NCBI GenBank assembly: GCA_000697055.1
Contig: JNDT01001021.1
Coordinates: 1-54,152 of the forward strand
Source of the DNA: Saksenaea vasiformis B4078
Taxonomy: Eukaryota > Mucoromycota > Mucoromycetes > Mucorales > Saksenaeaceae
Length of the DNA stretch: 54,152 nt
Direction: 5' to 3'
Shown: positions 49,271 to 54,152 of the stretch, piece after piece
Layout: the number at the start of each line of letters is the position of its first letter
How positions within the stretch are numbered: the stretch's first letter is position 1
Program-made: the position numbers and the translations under genes
The notes under the pieces: model-generated
The model's input: the letters and a program-made list of their open reading frames with translations, nothing else
Databases searched by the model: none
Told to the model about the DNA's origin: nothing

Positions 49271-51123
49271 TGGACACTCATTACATCATGTCACCGCCAC
49301 CTTATGGTTTTTAGCTTATTGTAATATGTTTCACGTATATATTTTTTTTCCCCACCCTTAACATACATGTAAAAATTAATAGAAGCAATCTATTCATCGA
49401 AAACTGGTCTACCGAAGTTGGGAATCAATCCTATTATGAATCTTTACTTTATGTTTAAATGGAAGGTTCTCCGTGGATCAGAGAAAGGGCAATAGAGTTG
49501 TGTGGAATACATCTGAGACATGTGATATTCATACACAGATTGGAGGTTCTTAAGGGACCGGCTGTGAAGTAGTTGTGTCAAGTTGTTCCTGAAAAACGTC
49601 GTTGCAGGTTGTGGAGACCGCAAACATCAGTCTATAAACAACCCTGCTGACTTGGAGCCGCTCTGCATATCATGTGTATCTTTCCATTTCCACGATGGTT
49701 TTTCGTAAATGGGCAATATTTAAACGGTTGGTATCAGCTGTATGCGCTCTGTTGATAGGTTTTGTCGAAGTCAGAGTAGTTATGCATTTACTACCGCGGT
49801 AAGCTGGCTTAATCACTCTGTAATTTTTTACACGTCATGCGCGATATCATAGAAGATGCTAGACACCTAGGACGTAGGCGCTTGTAAGAGAATTCGTAAG
49901 ATGGAAATGATGTTCTTCGAAAGGATTTGCCTTCGGACAGCCAAAGCCGTCCATCATCAGCCTTCTTTTGACCGCGTGACTACGGTGACCTATGGTGTAC
50001 TGTTTTGAAGTCAGCTAACAGTATAAAAATGGTATCCAGTATAGAATTGACTGGGATGACTTTTCTGATAGATGAATGACTTGTGAAGTATGAATGATTA
50101 ATAACGAACCTAATAAAATGATTAGAAAATTAGTGAGACTATAGGAATTCGCTTACCTTAAGTATCAAACCGTATTATCTACGGCGATACGTACACTTTC
50201 GTGCACATGGACTACAGGAAAGCAGGCAACAAGCCAATATGTGGCCTTTTCAGAATCTAAGCCGATTTCAGCCAATCAAAATCAGAGACGATTTTGTCAA
50301 CTGGGTCTAACTTTCTGAAGCCTTTCATTGCCATCCTGCAGTCCGGATCCATATCTAAAAAAAAATAGGATGAATAGCTGGGTGTACGATCATAAATAAG
50401 AAAGTACTTATCAGAAAATGTTCGCAACATATCTAGCTGCAAAGAAAAGCATGTCTTGATTCGCCTTTGTATGATCTTTTCATAGCCCTATTTGTGCGCA
50501 AGTGTTATATGACTATGAAAGATGTTATCAGAAGATTCTGTATGGGATAAATGCTTATCTTTGTAAAACCGGATATTCACGGTAACAATAAAGCATCCAC
50601 TCTTCGTTGTGCTTCTACACGTGTTGATGATAAACAATACATTACTTGTACGGTTCCTACAAAAATGACACTTACCTCTGGAGAGACATTTTGGGGAGAA
50701 GAAAGAAGACAAGAAAGATTTCCATAATTATATTGTCCCTAAAAAAATTGTTGGCAGTAACATAATACGGTAAGAGTATCTGCCAAAGAATTCCATTATC
50801 ACTGATCGACCAAATGGTGTATACATTTAATTCGTCGCGTGTATGCTAGGAAACTCATTCGGAGTACAAAGCGATGATGCATCCTACAGCTTAGCTATGT
50901 CCGCTAACTGGCTGTCCAAAATAGCACGTGAATTGGCTGTCCCAAGAGGACTATGAATGGCTGTCCGAATGGCTGTCCGAAGGAAAGCCCCTTCGAAAAG
51001 CATTAAGCTGGGGTTCGCTTCCCATGACCCTCCTATCAAGCCACACGAATGGTGGTCACAGCGGAGTTCGGTGCCTTTTTCAGAAAAGCGATTCGAGAGC
51101 TCGCAACGAAGGTTCCCATTATC
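49271..51123. other. Intergenic, ATG11 to NOC2
   Basis: No claw domain of ATG11 and no complete gene is seen on either strand. A minus-strand frame at 50257-50442 ends with DPDCRMAMKGFRKLDPVDKI and looks coding-like; possible splice sites nearby do not keep frame, and no homolog is recognised. An in-frame extension of NOC2 reaches back to 51049. Confidence 0.4.
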
Positions 51124-53438
51124 ATGGCGAAAGCAAAGAAGGCGACGATCAAATTCCAAAAGAACAAGCTCAAGCAGACTGTTGAGCGGCGGAAGAAGAA
51201 TGCACAGTTTAAAAAGCAAGTTGCTCGCCGGAAGCAACGTCGATCAGGTGGCGAAATCGGGACAGGTGCGTATTATGCATTGAGACGACGCGATCTAACC
51301 ACGATCTGAAGCTACCCATGCGGGAGAGAAAGTTGAGGAACAGGAAAACAGGTTCGCAGTGGAAGAAAAGATAAATGAATGGTTGAATTTTAACTCAGAA
51401 TGGTTACAACAGCACCGAGAACGAAGTTAACGTGGAAGAGTATTTCTGCGGCTATGTGATTGACAGCGAGGAAACGTTGGATCTAAGTGATGACGAGGTA
51501 AAAAATACTGGGTATATGTTCAATTTTTTTGGCTGATTGAATTCCTTAGGAACAAGATCTGGATGTACTAGACGAATTTTCGGCACTAGAAAGCGACGAA
51601 ATCGAACAGGACGGCCAGGAGATCGAGAATATGGACGAAGATGAAAGCGATGATGATGACGAGGAAGAGAGCGAAGAAGAGGAGGACGACGATGCTGAGG
51701 ACAATTTGCAAGTTGTGTCCAGCGAAATGTTGGCGTCATGGTGCAAGGATGCTGCGAAGAAGTCGCCTAGCGCACTCAAGCATTTGCTACTAGCTTTTAG
51801 AGCTGTTTCCCGATCGGAGGATGGGCCTAATACATATCGGGTCCAGAGCAGCAAGGGTGAGCACAAGGGGAACAAACAATGCTAATGGCGTACTAACGCA
51901 TCCAACTTTGGTGATTTGTAGTTTACACCAAACTTATTCGCAAGACATTAAGTTTGACATATCCAATCTTGAGCCAGCACATTTATCTCACTAAAAAGAT
52001 CCGACATCCAGCAAAGACAAAGAATTGGCCAAAGCTCGGAAAGGTTGCTCATCTTTTCCTCAACAATTGCGTTCGTTTGCTTCGAGACATGGAGCATGAC
52101 GAAATGGTCGCCTATATTCTTAATGAACTGGAGCCAAGCATTCCCTATTTTGGCTGCTTCCCCAAGTCTGCACGGGAGTATTTAAGGGTCTTGCTGGATA
52201 AATGGTCAGATGTTACATTGTCCTCTGAGGTTCGTGCAAGCTGTTACCAAGCGATACGGCAACTGGCCACCACCGCTGTCGATGTGGAGAAGCGATCTTA
52301 TCTGGGACATGCTCTGAAGGGAACGTATTTAGTGACAGCAAAGCGTGCAACCAATGTCAACGAGAAGAGTTTACCGGTGATTCAGCAATTGTTCGAAGAA
52401 GCAGCGGATCTGTACGCCATTGAACCCAAACTCAGCTATCAACATGCTGATGTGTACCTTCGTCAACTGGCCGATCATCTGAAAAAGGCCAAAAAGGCGC
52501 AGACCGTCGAGGCTTTCAAAACGATCTACACATGGCAATTCATCAGCTGTCTGGACTTTTGGGCAAGTGTAGTGGCAACAACGTGCAATCCTGAAACTGG
52601 CAAGACGTCTCCTATGGAGGATGCTGTCTGTCCACTCGTTGAGCTGTCTCTTCATACCTTACGGTACGTAATTTAGAGGATGTGTCTTATGGGAAAAAAG
52701 CTGACGAAAAGAATTAGATTGAATCCTGCAACTTCATTTCTTCCACTCCGTGTGCATATCATCCGAACATTGATAGGCTTGATTGATTCCACAGGCTGCT
52801 ACATTCCTTTGGCACCTCATCTGTTCGATATCTTTGAAACAGAGGCCCTCAAGGGACAGGCTGTTCAGGCAGACGTTGCGCCGTTCGACTGGGATCTACA
52901 TCTCAAGACTCCCAAAGCTTATATGGATACCAAGATTTATCAAGTATGTTAATCTTACTTCATGCAAATTAAAGTAGCTAACAACATCTTTGCTTATAGG
53001 ATGCCGTCTACCAAGCGGTGTATGATGGTATAGTTGATTTCTACGCCTGTCAAGGATTGTCCATCGCTTTTCCTGAACTGGCTATTCCTGCGATAAGCAA
53101 GGTAGGCGAAATACTAGCAAAGGAAGTGGCCATGTCTAATTTTATGAGCGCAATAGTTGAAAGATCAGCAGAGGAGGATGAAGGGTACCCGTTTCATCAA
53201 GTCATTACGAGCGCTGATCGAAAAGGTAAGTCATGCCTGAGACGATGCATTCGTTTTGCTCATCACGTATCGCTAGCTCGAGACGCATAAAAATTACATT
53301 GAACAAAAGCGCTCCTCCATTGAATATGGTCCAAACAAACTAGACGAAGCTCTTTCCTTCTTGAGAAACACCGCTTTCGAGCAAACACCACTCGGCAACT
53401 TTTTAAAGAAAAGAGCACAAAGTAATGTAAACAATTAA
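51124..53438 (+). CDS. NOC2: NOC2, nucleolar complex protein (60S assembly)
   Basis: Component of the Noc1-Noc2 and Noc2-Noc3 complexes that carry pre-60S particles from nucleolus to nucleoplasm. Nine exons (51124-51265, 51312-51351, 51413-51497, 51550-51856, 51922-52663, 52718-52943, 53000-53101, 53157-53225, 53277-53438) give 624 residues. A basic N-terminus (KATIKFQKNKLKQTVERRKK) precedes an acidic block of Asp/Glu runs. The conserved Noc2 domain follows: KLSYQHADVYLRQLADHL, then FISCLDFWASVV, FLPLRVHIIRTLIGL, GLSIAFPELAIPAI and RFIKSLRALIEK, ending FEQTPLGNFLKKR. The last three exons need two short introns (53102-53156, 53226-53276) to change frame; an unspliced reading would miss the end. 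ATG 51124 was chosen; an in-frame ATG at 51049 is possible. Confidence 0.93.
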
Positions 53439-54152
53439 AGAAACACAACATCGCCCCCTTTTTCTTTTTTCTGCATAGACATCACCCGGGATCATTGACA
53501 ATGCATAATGAAAAATCGTAATAAAAATCACGGACCTCAGACTGACTTATTAAACTGTGCATCAAATAATCAATCTCCATGACGGGCATACCTATGATCC
53601 TAAAACGTCTCAAAGAGTTAATACTGGAATTGGAATCAACGTTTGCGTCAGCTATATGTCCTTTTACGTTCAAGTTGAATAAATTTAGCGCTGGAAATTG
53701 ATGCGTCTTTGCGGCCTCGAAGTAGTTTACTTTGCGTCAATCCTACAAATAGTTCGCGTGTGAGTAACTTACGTTTTTGCATTGAAGTGCTTCAGTGATC
53801 GTTTTTCCGATATCCCGTCGGAAAGCAGTAAAAATGTTTCAAGATAAGCACAAGTTCCACCCAAAATAATCCTTACTTAAACGAACGTACGAATTTCCTT
53901 TTTTTTTTTATTTGTTCTTTGGCTCTGTTCTCTTTAACATCCTCGGTAAGGATGTCAATATATATACATACACAATTATTCATGATTTTTTGTCTATCGA
54001 TAGCTTGCATGACCGCTGTCCCGAACCGTCCTGGCTGTGGTGTAGCTCCTTGTTCACCACAAGGTAAGCAAGTATTATCGCAGGCTGCCTTATCCAACTT
54101 CGACAACAGAACCTTGCCAGACGTTTGCATCGCTTCAAGTCCTCTGCACGGC
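53439..54152 (-). other. Intergenic and possible partial gene at right edge
   Basis: A minus-strand frame enters from the right edge and remains open to 53873. Its first 60 or so residues look real: LLSKLDKAACDNTCLPCGEQ followed by GATPQPGRFGTAVMQAIDRQ, with Cys spaced CxxxCxxC. A GTATGT donor after NNC (near 53971) suggests splicing, and a downstream coding-like stretch lies at 53580-53720 (contains GHIADANVDSNSSINSLRRF). I do not recognise the family, and the start lies outside the window. Confidence 0.4.

Noticed and set aside
1..54152. CRISPR arrays, bacterial operons, ribosome binding sites, phage genes
   Set aside because: None seen. The window is eukaryotic, with introns in nearly all genes and a U6 snRNA.

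Overview
This is a nuclear fungal contig. The genes carry short GT-AG introns (mostly 43-70 bp, often with CTAAC/CTAAT/CTGAC-like branch points), the sequence is AT-rich, and an intact spliceosomal U6 gene is present. Several predicted proteins (the orphan gene at 20.8-22.6 kb, the small Zn2Cys6 regulators, the Kelch membrane protein) resemble families I know from Mucoromycota (Mucorales-like moulds). That placement is from memory and is an inference.

Layout. (1) 1-3.4 kb has no intact gene: a terminal-repeat-like motif, a large foldback repeat and short coding-like relics. (2) 3.4-5.6 kb: NUS1 (dolichol synthesis) and a cytochrome b561-type membrane protein, both on the minus strand. (3) 5.6-14.7 kb is a 9-kb gene desert with decayed, possibly transposon-derived fragments. 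(4) 14.7-16.2 kb: two tandem Zn2Cys6 regulator genes. (5) 16.2-25 kb is mostly decayed sequence, but holds a seven-exon orphan gene with a restriction-endonuclease-like motif (20.8-22.6 kb). (6) 25-39.3 kb is gene-rich: a DDX21-like nucleolar RNA helicase, U6 snRNA, a DNAJC12-like J protein, USO1/p115 (14 exons), a Kelch type I membrane protein, COQ3 and a CaMKI-like kinase. (7) 40.7-41.9 kb: an unrecognised coiled-coil gene of possible mobile origin. (8) 43.3-53.4 kb: VPS37 (ESCRT-I), ATG11 (selective autophagy scaffold, apparently without its C-terminal claw) and NOC2 (60S ribosome export), all on the plus strand. A further unrecognised reading frame on the minus strand runs off the right edge.

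The identifiable genes are eukaryotic housekeeping: glycosylation lipid (NUS1), ribosome biogenesis (DDX21-like, NOC2), splicing (U6), vesicle tethering and sorting (USO1, VPS37), autophagy (ATG11), ubiquinone (COQ3) and calcium signalling (CaMKI). They do not form an operon or cluster. Exon structures were built by hand from reading frame, splice signals and remembered family conservation. For each multi-exon gene given as complete, the exon lengths sum to a whole number of codons; the one gene that does not close (20.8-22.6 kb) is flagged. No new defence or metabolic system is evident. The most unusual items are the orphan REase-like gene, the foldback element, the clawless ATG11, the microexons in the kinase, and the U6 gene with an extra 3' hairpin.
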